A program made the translations under genes and the position numbers. A stretch of DNA of 64,000 bases, taken from positions 186,001-250,000 of the forward strand of contig CAVRHH010000007.1 of NCBI GenBank assembly GCA_963720945.1. Reading direction: 5' to 3'. Under the pieces are notes generated by a model. That model searched no databases, was not told the DNA's origin, and saw only the letters and a list, made by a program, of their open reading frames with translations. How positions within the stretch are numbered: position 1 is the stretch's first letter; each line of letters begins with the position of its first letter. Below, piece after piece: positions 57,421 through 64,000 of the stretch. The DNA is from Bog-532 sp963720945. GTDB lineage: Bacteria; Actinomycetota; Actinomycetes; Streptosporangiales; Streptosporangiaceae.

Positions 57421-59577
57421 GTGCGGAAATCGGCTGAGCAGGGGCATACGACGGCAGGCGGCGAACAGCAGACTAGGGCAGGCCAGCCCGGTGGCGCCCA
57501 GCCCGGTGGCGCCCAGCCCGGTGGCGCGGGCACGCCGGGGAACGGCGAGCGGGGCGGCGGCCGGCTGAGGAGCGGCCGGTACCCGTGGGTCGCGCTGTCC
57601 AACACCACCCTGAGCATGACGATGGCCACCATCGACGCTTCGATCGTGATTATCGCGATGCCCGCCATTTTCCGCGGCATCCACCTCAACCCGCTGTCGC
57701 CGGGCAACATCAGCTACCTGCTGTGGATGATCATCGGCTACCTGCTCGTCCAGGCGGTCCTGGTCGTGACGCTCGGCCGGCTGGGCGACATGTTCGGCCG
57801 GGTCAAGATCTACAACCTGGGCTTCGTCGTCTTCACGATCGCGTCGATCGCGCTGTCCCTCGATCCGCTGCTCGGCGGCGGCGGGGCGCTCTGGCTGATC
57901 GGCTTCCGCATCGTCCAGGCGTTCGGCGGCGCGATGCTGATGGCCAACTCCGCCGCCATCCTGACCGACGCGTTCCCGGCCAACAAGCGTGGCATGGCCC
58001 TGGGCATCAACCAGATCGCCGGTATCTCCGGCACGTTCGTCGGGCTGCTGCTGGGCGGGCTGCTGGCCGCCTGGGACTGGCGCGCGGTGTTCTGGATCAA
58101 CGTCCCGATCGGGCTGTTCGGCACGGTGTGGGCGTACCGGAGCCTGCACGAGATCGCCACCACCCGGCGCGCCAAGATCGACTGGCCCGGGAACGTCACG
58201 TTCGCGCTGGGCGCCGGGCTGCTGCTGGTCGCGATCACCTACGGCATCCAGCCGCACGGCGGGCACCCCACCGGCTGGACGAACCCATGGGTGCTGGGCG
58301 GCCTCGCGGCGGGCGCCATCCTGCTCGTACTGTTCTGCTGGATCGAGACGAAGATCCCCGCGCCGATGTTCCAGCTGAGCCTGTTCCGGATCCGCGCCTT
58401 CGCGGCCGGCAACCTGGCCTCCCTGCTCGGCGCGATCGCCCGCGGCGGCCTGCAGTTCATGCTGGTCATCTGGCTGGCCGGCATCTGGCTGCCGCTGCAC
58501 GGCTACAACTACGTCGAGACCCCGCTGTGGGCGGGCATCTACATGCTGCCGCTGACCGCGGGCTTCCTGATCGCCGGGCCGATCTCCGGCTACCTGTCCG
58601 ACCGCTACGGGCAGCGGCTGTTCGCGACGACCGGCCTGCTGGTGGCCACCGGCGCGTTTATCGGCCTGCTGCTGCTGCCGATCGTGTTCCCGTACTGGAT
58701 CTTCGGGACGCTGATCTTCTTCAACGGGGTCGGCTCCGGGCTGTTCGCCTCGCCAAACACGTCCGCGATCATGAGCAGCGTGCCCGCCTACCAGCGCGGC
58801 TCGGCGTCCGGCATGCGGTCAACGTTCCAGAACTCGGGCATGTCGCTGTCCATCGGCATCTTCTTCTCGCTGATGGTGGCGGGCCTGGCCAGCACGCTGC
58901 CGCGCACGCTGACCGCCGGGCTGCACGGCCAGGGCGTACCGCTGGACATCGCATCCAAGGTGGCTCACCTGCCCCCGGTCAGCACGATGTTCGCCGCGCT
59001 GCTCGGCTACAACCCGATCCACAACCTGCTCGATCCGACCGGCGTGCTGAGCAAGCTGTCCCCGCAGCAGGTGAGCGTGCTGACCGGCAAGCAGTTCTTC
59101 CCGCACATCATCTCCGGCCCGTTCCATCACGGCCTCGTCATCGTCTTCACCGCGGCGGCCATCATGTCGTTCATCGGCGCCATGGTCTCGCTGCTGCGCG
59201 GCAAGCAGTTCTACTACGACGACCCCGCCGCCAGGAAGGTGGCCGCCGCAGCCGCGCCGGCTGGCGTGGCGGGCCAGGCTGAGCGTGCCGGCCAGCCTGG
59301 GCAGATAAGTGAGCCGAACGGGACCATCCAGGGCGCCGCGAACGGGACGGCGGGTACGCCGGCCGGGGCCAGCGGAACCGCCCACCCGACGGGGGCGAAC
59401 GGAACCGCCAACGCCAGCGGCCACGGCAGCAGCAACGCCGCGAACGGCAGCAGCAACGCCAGCGGCCACGCCGCCAACGGCAGCGGCCACGCGGCGCGGC
59501 CCTCCCCCGGCGGCCACGCGGCCTGGCCCTCCCCCGGCGGCCACCCGGCGCGGCCCTCCCCCGGCCAGCGCGGATAA
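57421..59577 (+). CDS. DHA2-family (14-helix) MFS exporter
   Basis: 718 residues from GTG 57421. That start is chosen because a -10 element ends nine bases upstream and there is no Shine-Dalgarno, so the mRNA is probably leaderless. A Gln/Gly-rich N-terminus with a GGAQP repeat is followed by 14 helices with MFS motif A (GRLGDMFGRVKIYNLGFVVF) and motif C (NQIAGISGTFVGLLLGGLLA). The C-terminal about 110 residues are an Ala/Gly/Asn/His-rich disordered tail built of short repeats (GHAARPSPG). It should export drugs or lipids using protons. It is longer than usual because of the two tails. The regulator is not adjacent. Confidence 0.9.
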   Translation: MRKSAEQGHTTAGGEQQTRAGQPGGAQPGGAQPGGAGTPGNGERGGGRLRSGRYPWVALSNTTLSMTMATIDASIVIIAMPAIFRGIHLNPLSPGNISYLLWMIIGYLLVQAVLVVTLGRLGDMFGRVKIYNLGFVVFTIASIALSLDPLLGGGGALWLIGFRIVQAFGGAMLMANSAAILTDAFPANKRGMALGINQIAGISGTFVGLLLGGLLAAWDWRAVFWINVPIGLFGTVWAYRSLHEIATTRRAKIDWPGNVTFALGAGLLLVAITYGIQPHGGHPTGWTNPWVLGGLAAGAILLVLFCWIETKIPAPMFQLSLFRIRAFAAGNLASLLGAIARGGLQFMLVIWLAGIWLPLHGYNYVETPLWAGIYMLPLTAGFLIAGPISGYLSDRYGQRLFATTGLLVATGAFIGLLLLPIVFPYWIFGTLIFFNGVGSGLFASPNTSAIMSSVPAYQRGSASGMRSTFQNSGMSLSIGIFFSLMVAGLASTLPRTLTAGLHGQGVPLDIASKVAHLPPVSTMFAALLGYNPIHNLLDPTGVLSKLSPQQVSVLTGKQFFPHIISGPFHHGLVIVFTAAAIMSFIGAMVSLLRGKQFYYDDPAARKVAAAAAPAGVAGQAERAGQPGQISEPNGTIQGAANGTAGTPAGASGTAHPTGANGTANASGHGSSNAANGSSNASGHAANGSGHAARPSPGGHAAWPSPGGHPARPSPGQRG

Positions 59578-59603
59578 CGCGCTGATCGCTTACGCTGGCT
59601 GTC

Positions 59604-59822
59604 ATGCCCCGTTATGAGTACCGCTGCCGCGCCTGCGGTTCCACGTTCGAGGTGACCCGCCCGATGAGCGAGTCCTCGGCCCCCACCGCCTGCCCGGCCG
59701 GCCACGACGACACGGTGAAGCTGCTGTCGGCCGTCGCCGTCGGCGGGCGCAGCACCAGCGCCGGACCGGGCCCGGCCTCGTCCGGTGGCGGCTGCTGCGG
59801 CGGAGCCTGCGGCTGCGGCTAG
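59604..59822 (+). CDS. FmdB-family zinc-ribbon protein
   Basis: 72 residues. PRYEYRCRACGSTFEVTRPM with the two CxxC-type cysteine pairs (RCRAC and ACPAGH, the latter ending in His rather than the usual Cys) identifies an FmdB/CxxC_CxxC_SSSS regulator-like protein. The tail is Gly/Cys-rich (GGGCCGGACGCG). Such small proteins are common beside transporters and translation genes in actinomycetes; their role is not settled. ATG 59604. Confidence 0.85.
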   Translation: MPRYEYRCRACGSTFEVTRPMSESSAPTACPAGHDDTVKLLSAVAVGGRSTSAGPGPASSGGGCCGGACGCG

Positions 59823-59861
59823 CAGCCCCGGCCCGCCTCAACCCCCGAATCCTTTGTACGC

Positions 59862-59968
59862 AAAGGTGCCTGCGCTGCGACCCCGCTGTAGGTAAAGGTG
59901 CCTGCGCTGCGACCCCGCTGTAGGTAGCTGCGACCCCGCTGTGGGTAAAGGTGCCTGCGCCGCAACCC
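59862..59968. repeat. 32-bp minisatellite
   Basis: AAAGGTGCCTGCGCTGCGAC plus CCCGCTGTAGGT is present twice exactly (59862-59893, 59894-59925), then a 21-bp partial and a 22-bp degenerate copy to 59968. It lies in the 272-bp gap before the ATP-grasp gene, so it may sit in that operon's promoter. Confidence 0.75.
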
Positions 59969-60094
59969 GGTTCGCGCGCTCCGCTGTGCCGGAGAGCAAA
60001 CCCCGTGGTCAGCGGGGGGCACCGAAACACTGGCGAAACACTTCCGCTATCCCCCGTAATCGATGCGGAACATCCGCTGAGTACGTTGGGGGAC

Positions 60095-61639
60095 GTGGCC
60101 GACATCTTCGACGGGTATCAGCCCGCGGAGGCCTGGGATGAGATGTTCTCGGGACCCGGGGAGCCGCGCCCCGCCTACGACGGGCTGATCAGCGCGCTGC
60201 AGCCGATGGACCCGGCCGAGCTGCGCTTCCGCGCCGACCAGCTCGCCCGGGTGTTCACCGACCGGGGGGTCACCTTCGACCTGGGCGGTGAGGAACGCCC
60301 GTTCCCGCTGGACCTGGTTCCCCGCGTGATCGACGCGATGGAATGGGACCTGATCGTGCGCGGCGTGCGGCAGCGGGTGCGGGTGCTGGAGGCGTTCCTG
60401 GCCGACGTCTACTCCAGCCGGCAGGCCTTCGCCGACGGCATCGTTCCCTGGCGGGTGCTGTTCACCTCCTCCGGCTTCCACCGCCAGGTCGCCGGCCTGG
60501 TCCCACCCAACGGCGTCCGGGTGCAGGTCGCGGGCATCGACCTGATCCGCGACGAGAACGGGCAGCTGCGGATCCTCGAGGACAACGTCCGGATCCCGTC
60601 CGGGGTCAGCTACGTGATCGAGAACCGGCTGGCCATGACGCGCACGTTCCCCGGCCTGTTCACCGAGCAGCGGGTGACCGCGGTGGACGAATACCCGGCC
60701 CGGCTGCTCGCCGCGCTGCGCGCCGCCGCCCCGCAAGGCGCCCAGGATCCGGTCGTCGTCGTGCTCACCCCTGGCGTCAACAACGCGGCCTACTTCGAGC
60801 ACGCCCTGCTGGCCCGGCTCATGGGCGCCGAGCTGGTCGAGGGGCGTGACCTGTTCTGCACCGGCAACCGGGTCTACCTCCGCACCACGCACGGCCGGCG
60901 CCCAGTCGACGTGATCTACCGCCGCATCGACGACGAGTACCTGGACCCGGTGCTGTTCCGGCCGGACTCGGTGATCGGCTGCCCCGGCCTGATCAACGCG
61001 GCGCGGGCCGGGAACGTGACGATCTCCAACGGGGTCGGCAACGGCGTCGCCGACGACAAGCTCATCTACACCTACGTGCCCGACCTGATCCGGTACTACT
61101 TCAACGAGGAGCCAGTGCTCCCCAACGTGGAGTCCTACCGGCTGGACGATCCGGACGTGCGCACCTGGGTGCTGGGCAACCTGCCGCGGCTCGTGCTCAA
61201 GCCGGTGGACGGGGCCGGCGGCAAGGGCATCGTCATCGGGCCGCACGCCACCGAGCAGACGCTGGCCGAGCTGCACACCGCGGTGGCCGCCGATCCACGC
61301 GGCTGGATGGCGCAGCGGCCGGTGAGCCTGTCCACGTCGCCGGTGCTGGTCGGCGAACGGCTCGAGCCCCGGCACATCGACCTGCGGCCGTTCGCCGTCA
61401 ACGACGGCAACGATGTCTGGCTGCTGCCCGGCGGCCTGACCCGCGTGGCGCTACACAAGGGAGCGCTCGTCGTCAACTCCAGCCAAGGCGGCGGCTCCAA
61501 GGACACCTGGGTGATGCCCGCCGACGGCCAGCTGGCCGAACGGACCGACGACGAGCCGGCGTTCACCCCCTCCGCCATCGCCCCCAGCGGCATGCTCGCG
61601 GACCGCCAGAGCGACCCGTTCCAGGGCCAGGACCAGTAA
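60095..61639 (+). CDS. Circularly permuted ATP-grasp protein (COG2308 type)
   Basis: 514 residues from GTG 60095 with GGGGGAC upstream. Conserved blocks: PRVIDAMEWDLIVRGVRQRV, RVLEAFLADVYSSRQAFADG, GIDLIRDENGQLRILEDNVR, VIENRLAMTRTFP, IYRRIDDEYLDP and LVLKPVDGAGGKGIVIG (ATP-grasp lysine and glycine loop), then HIDLRPFAVNDG. The protein probably joins a carboxylate to an amine using ATP. It is the first gene of a three-gene operon; its TAA overlaps the ATG of the alpha-E gene. The biological product of this conserved operon is not established. Confidence 0.9.
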   Translation: MADIFDGYQPAEAWDEMFSGPGEPRPAYDGLISALQPMDPAELRFRADQLARVFTDRGVTFDLGGEERPFPLDLVPRVIDAMEWDLIVRGVRQRVRVLEAFLADVYSSRQAFADGIVPWRVLFTSSGFHRQVAGLVPPNGVRVQVAGIDLIRDENGQLRILEDNVRIPSGVSYVIENRLAMTRTFPGLFTEQRVTAVDEYPARLLAALRAAAPQGAQDPVVVVLTPGVNNAAYFEHALLARLMGAELVEGRDLFCTGNRVYLRTTHGRRPVDVIYRRIDDEYLDPVLFRPDSVIGCPGLINAARAGNVTISNGVGNGVADDKLIYTYVPDLIRYYFNEEPVLPNVESYRLDDPDVRTWVLGNLPRLVLKPVDGAGGKGIVIGPHATEQTLAELHTAVAADPRGWMAQRPVSLSTSPVLVGERLEPRHIDLRPFAVNDGNDVWLLPGGLTRVALHKGALVVNSSQGGGSKDTWVMPADGQLAERTDDEPAFTPSAIAPSGMLADRQSDPFQGQDQ

Positions 61640-62592
61640 TGACCGATGATGGCCTGCTGAGCAGGATCGCGGAGACGCTGTACTGGACCGGCCGGTATGT
61701 CGAGCGGGCCGACGATACGGCGCGCACGCTGGACGTCTACGTGCACCACATGCTCGAAGACCCCGAAGTGGACGAGGACGCCGACTGCCGCGCCATGCTG
61801 GCCATCCTCGGGGTGCGCGCGCCCGAGGACCGCCCGATGGACATCGGCATGGCGCTGTCCCGGCTGGCGTACGACCCGAAGAACCCCAGCGCGATCGCCG
61901 GCGCGATCCTGGCCGCGCGGGCGGGGGTGCGCAGCGTCCGCAACGTCGTCTCGAGCGAGATGTGGGAATGCCTGAACGTGACCGGCCTGGGGCTAACCTC
62001 GCACCGGCGGTCCGCCGAACGGCTCGGCCCGCACGTGTACTTCCGGTTCGTCCGCGAGCGCTCGGCGCTGTTCTTCGGCCTGGCCGAGTCGACGATGAGC
62101 CACGACGACGCGTGGCGGTTCCTGATCCTGGGCCGCAGCCTGGAGCGGGTCGACATGACCGCCCGCCTGCTGCTGGCCCGCATGTCCGGATCCCGGCACC
62201 AGCTCGGCTGGCTCACCGTGCTGCACGCCTGCGGGGCCCACGAGTCGTTCATCCGGACCCATGGCTGGGCCAGTGAGCCGTCCGACGTCGCGGCATTCCT
62301 GATGCTGGACCGGCTCTTCCCCCGGTCGGTGCTGCACGCCCTGTCCACCGCCGAGCAGTGCCTGCTGGCCCTGGATCCGGAGGACGCGCTGCGGGCCGGC
62401 ATCGGCGACCCGGCGCGGCGGCCGATCGGGCAGCTGCGCACACGGCTGGAATACGCCGACCCGGGCCAGATCGAAGCCGAGCTGCCGGAGCTGGTCAGTT
62501 CGCTGCAGGCCGCGTGCGTGCAGGCGAACAAGGCGATCGCCAAGCGCTACTTCTCCTACGCGGCCCCGGTGGCGTGGGCGCAGGAGGGCTGA
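61639..62592 (+). CDS. Alpha-E domain protein (COG2307)
   Basis: 317 residues, all-helical and Glu-rich, with the family opening LLSRIAETLYWTGRYVERAD and later blocks SSEMWECLNVTGLGLTSHRR, LFFGLAESTMSHDDAWRFLI and LGRSLERVDMTARLLLARMS. It always accompanies the permuted ATP-grasp protein, with which it may form a complex. Start ATG 61639 overlaps the upstream TAA; its TGA overlaps the next ATG. No catalytic residues are defined for the family. Confidence 0.92.
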   Translation: MTDDGLLSRIAETLYWTGRYVERADDTARTLDVYVHHMLEDPEVDEDADCRAMLAILGVRAPEDRPMDIGMALSRLAYDPKNPSAIAGAILAARAGVRSVRNVVSSEMWECLNVTGLGLTSHRRSAERLGPHVYFRFVRERSALFFGLAESTMSHDDAWRFLILGRSLERVDMTARLLLARMSGSRHQLGWLTVLHACGAHESFIRTHGWASEPSDVAAFLMLDRLFPRSVLHALSTAEQCLLALDPEDALRAGIGDPARRPIGQLRTRLEYADPGQIEAELPELVSSLQAACVQANKAIAKRYFSYAAPVAWAQEG

Positions 62593-63437
62593 TGACCGGC
62601 TGGCGGATCGGGATCGTGCACACCACCCGGGTCAGTTACAGCGGCTCGGCGCGCGCCTCCTACAACGAGGCCCGGATGACCCCGCCGAACATGGCCCGGC
62701 AGACCGTGCTGGCCAGCACGGTCCGGACCGGCTCCAACGCGCCGATCTCGACCTACCGTGACTACTGGGGCACGACCGTCAGCTCCTTCGACGTCCAGGA
62801 ACCGCATCACGAACTGCTCGTGCAGGCCAGGGCCACCGTGCAGACCAGCCTGGCGGAGCCCGCGCGCCCGGCCCTGCCGTGGCCGGAGCTGCGCGAGCGC
62901 GCCGCGAACAGCCACGTCCTGGAATTCCTGGCCGAGACGCCCCGCACGACCATGAGCCCGGAGGTTGAGCACGAGGTCACCGCGTGGGTCGTCGGCGCGG
63001 AACCGGAAGAGGCCGCCGAGGAGATCATCAAACTGGTCAACGGCCGGGTCTCCTACCGGCCCGGCTCGACCGGCGTGCAGACCAGTGCGCAGGAGGCGTG
63101 GGACGCGCGGTCCGGTGTCTGCCAGGACATGGCGCACATCAGCGTCGCGCTGCTGCGGGCGGCGGGACTGCCGGCCCGGTACGTCTCCGGCTACCTGCAC
63201 CCCGATCCCAAGGCGGAGCCGGGGCACGCGGTCGCCGGGCAGAGCCACGCCTGGGCCGAATACTGGACCGGTGAGTGGGTGCCGTGCGATCCGACCAGCC
63301 TGGCGCCGGTCGGCGAGCGGCACGTAGTCCTCGGCCGCGGGCGTGACTATGCCGATGTGTCCCCGCTCAAGGGCATCTACAGCGGCGCACCTAGCGTCGC
63401 GATGAAGGTGACCGTCGAGGTCACGCGGCTGGCCTAG
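62592..63437 (+). CDS. Transglutaminase-like cysteine protease-fold protein
   Basis: 281 residues from ATG 62592. An N-terminal beta-rich domain (VSYSGSARASYNEARMTPPN, SSFDVQEPHHELLVQARATV) precedes the transglutaminase core with catalytic Cys in DARSGVCQDMAHISVALLRA, His in GQSHAWAEYWTGEWVPC, and Asp in the following DPT. It overlaps the alpha-E gene (TGATG), completing the ATP-grasp/alpha-E/transglutaminase operon. The Cys-His-Asp enzyme may trim or cross-link the product of the ATP-grasp protein (inference). Confidence 0.92.
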   Translation: MTGWRIGIVHTTRVSYSGSARASYNEARMTPPNMARQTVLASTVRTGSNAPISTYRDYWGTTVSSFDVQEPHHELLVQARATVQTSLAEPARPALPWPELRERAANSHVLEFLAETPRTTMSPEVEHEVTAWVVGAEPEEAAEEIIKLVNGRVSYRPGSTGVQTSAQEAWDARSGVCQDMAHISVALLRAAGLPARYVSGYLHPDPKAEPGHAVAGQSHAWAEYWTGEWVPCDPTSLAPVGERHVVLGRGRDYADVSPLKGIYSGAPSVAMKVTVEVTRLA

Positions 63438-64000
63438 GAATTCGCGCTGGTCGCGCTCGTCCCGGCGAACGACGCCTGATCGGGCTGCGGGATGCCGATT
63501 GCGACGCCCAGCCGCCGCCAGACGATGTCCGAGGCGGTGACGCGGCGCACCTCGCCGAGGCCGTGCACCATCTCGCAGCCCGCCGCGTTCAGCGTGACCG
63601 GCGTGAATTGGTGCGTGCCGGCCGCGAACGTCAGCGTGTAGGAGACGCCGAAGTCCGCGGGGCAGGCGAGCTGCGTGTGTGACACCGGCTTCAGCCCGCA
63701 CAGGCTCTGCGCCACGGATTGCGCCTGGGGCGCGCCCCGAACCTGCTCCGTGGCCGGGAAGGCGAACCGGGCGTGATTGCCCGGCAGGGCGTCCGAACGC
63801 TGCACGGTCAGGCTGTCGACCTGCGTGGCTGCCTGGCATAGCCCCGAGCCGTTGGCGGCCAGGCTACCGGTGCTGGCCAGCGAGCTGGGTGCGGCGGGAT
63901 GGCTGGCGGCCGGCGTGGAGCCGCTCCCGCAGGCCGCCACGCCGGCGGCGGTCGCCGCGGCGAGCGCCGCGGCGCCGGCAGCGGTGGAAACCAGGCGGGC
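63434..64000 (-). CDS. Secreted lipoprotein, start beyond the right edge
   Basis: The frame is open from the right edge of the window to TAG at 63434-63436, 188 residues plus missing N-terminus. The visible end of the signal peptide is Ala-rich and leads to a lipobox (GVAACGSGSTPAASHPAAPS), so the protein is lipid-anchored outside. The mature part has Cys residues (GSGLCQAATQV, SLCGLKPV, LACPADFGV, NAAGCEMVHGLG) that could form two disulphides. No family name. Its stop codon overlaps that of the transglutaminase gene on the other strand. Confidence 0.75.
   Translation of the reverse strand, partial: ARLVSTAAGAAALAAATAAGVAACGSGSTPAASHPAAPSSLASTGSLAANGSGLCQAATQVDSLTVQRSDALPGNHARFAFPATEQVRGAPQAQSVAQSLCGLKPVSHTQLACPADFGVSYTLTFAAGTHQFTPVTLNAAGCEMVHGLGEVRRVTASDIVWRRLGVAIGIPQPDQASFAGTSATSANS

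Overview
This 64 kb window is GC-rich actinomycete DNA. The family repertoire supports that placement: an NmtR-type metal sensor, mycofactocin genes, a Rox-type rifampicin monooxygenase, MmyB-type and LAL regulators, polyphosphate kinase 2, and many GTG starts. A sporulating or soil lineage such as Streptosporangiales is possible, but that is inference only. The first 1.2 kb is much more AT-rich than the rest and looks acquired. No tRNA, rRNA or CRISPR array was found.

Layout. 1-4.2 kb: an AT-rich ROK sugar kinase and the tail of an upstream gene, a decayed NB-ARC regulator, and a membrane-anchored esterase. 4.2-6.3 kb: a polyhydroxyalkanoate (PHA) module with an Rv0474-like XRE regulator, a phasin-like ORF, and a PhaZ-type depolymerase with an alanine-rich tail. 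6.289-9.632 kb: a complete Tn3-type element defined by 34-bp inverted repeats and a perfect 5-bp target duplication. Its transposase is reduced to a stub and its cargo is an aldo/keto reductase plus a MmyB-type regulator. 9.6-14.1 kb: a glycosyltransferase stump next to rox, a degenerate tyrosine recombinase beside a perfect palindrome, and a solute-binding protein. 14.4-18.4 kb: a candidate 22-residue peptide gene, a LAL regulator that has lost its Walker B region, and an MFS exporter. 18.6-25.5 kb: an AAA+ ATPase, a DMT transporter, and a histidine kinase/response regulator/ABC exporter operon. 25.6-35.5 kb: ordinary housekeeping and accessory genes (peptidase, amidohydrolase, AraC-VOC pair, TIGR01777 epimerase, purU, STAS protein, NUDIX, ppk2, PNPOx-like protein, mntP).

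35.8-49.6 kb: the two ends of one secreted glutaminase-type gene lie about 13 kb apart. Between them is an accessory island made largely of broken mobile elements: tyrosine and serine recombinase fragments, DUF4158/Tn3 transposase pieces, an unknown mobile ORF, and an 899-bp inverted-repeat element with a dead HTH gene. The island also carries intact cargo: an NRAMP-like transporter, an NmtR/CDF metal pair, a CBS-BON dormancy-type protein, and a PHA-synthase-like hydrolase with a cysteine nucleophile. A 96-bp sequence is repeated almost identically inside the island and near its right edge.

49.6-64 kb: mftF and mftB diverge from each other with no mftA or mftC nearby. Next come a four-gene sugar-oxidation operon with a divergent LacI repressor and matching operators, a DHA2 exporter that looks leaderless, an FmdB zinc-ribbon protein, and the widely conserved but functionally unresolved ATP-grasp/alpha-E/transglutaminase operon. 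A lipoprotein gene runs off the right edge.
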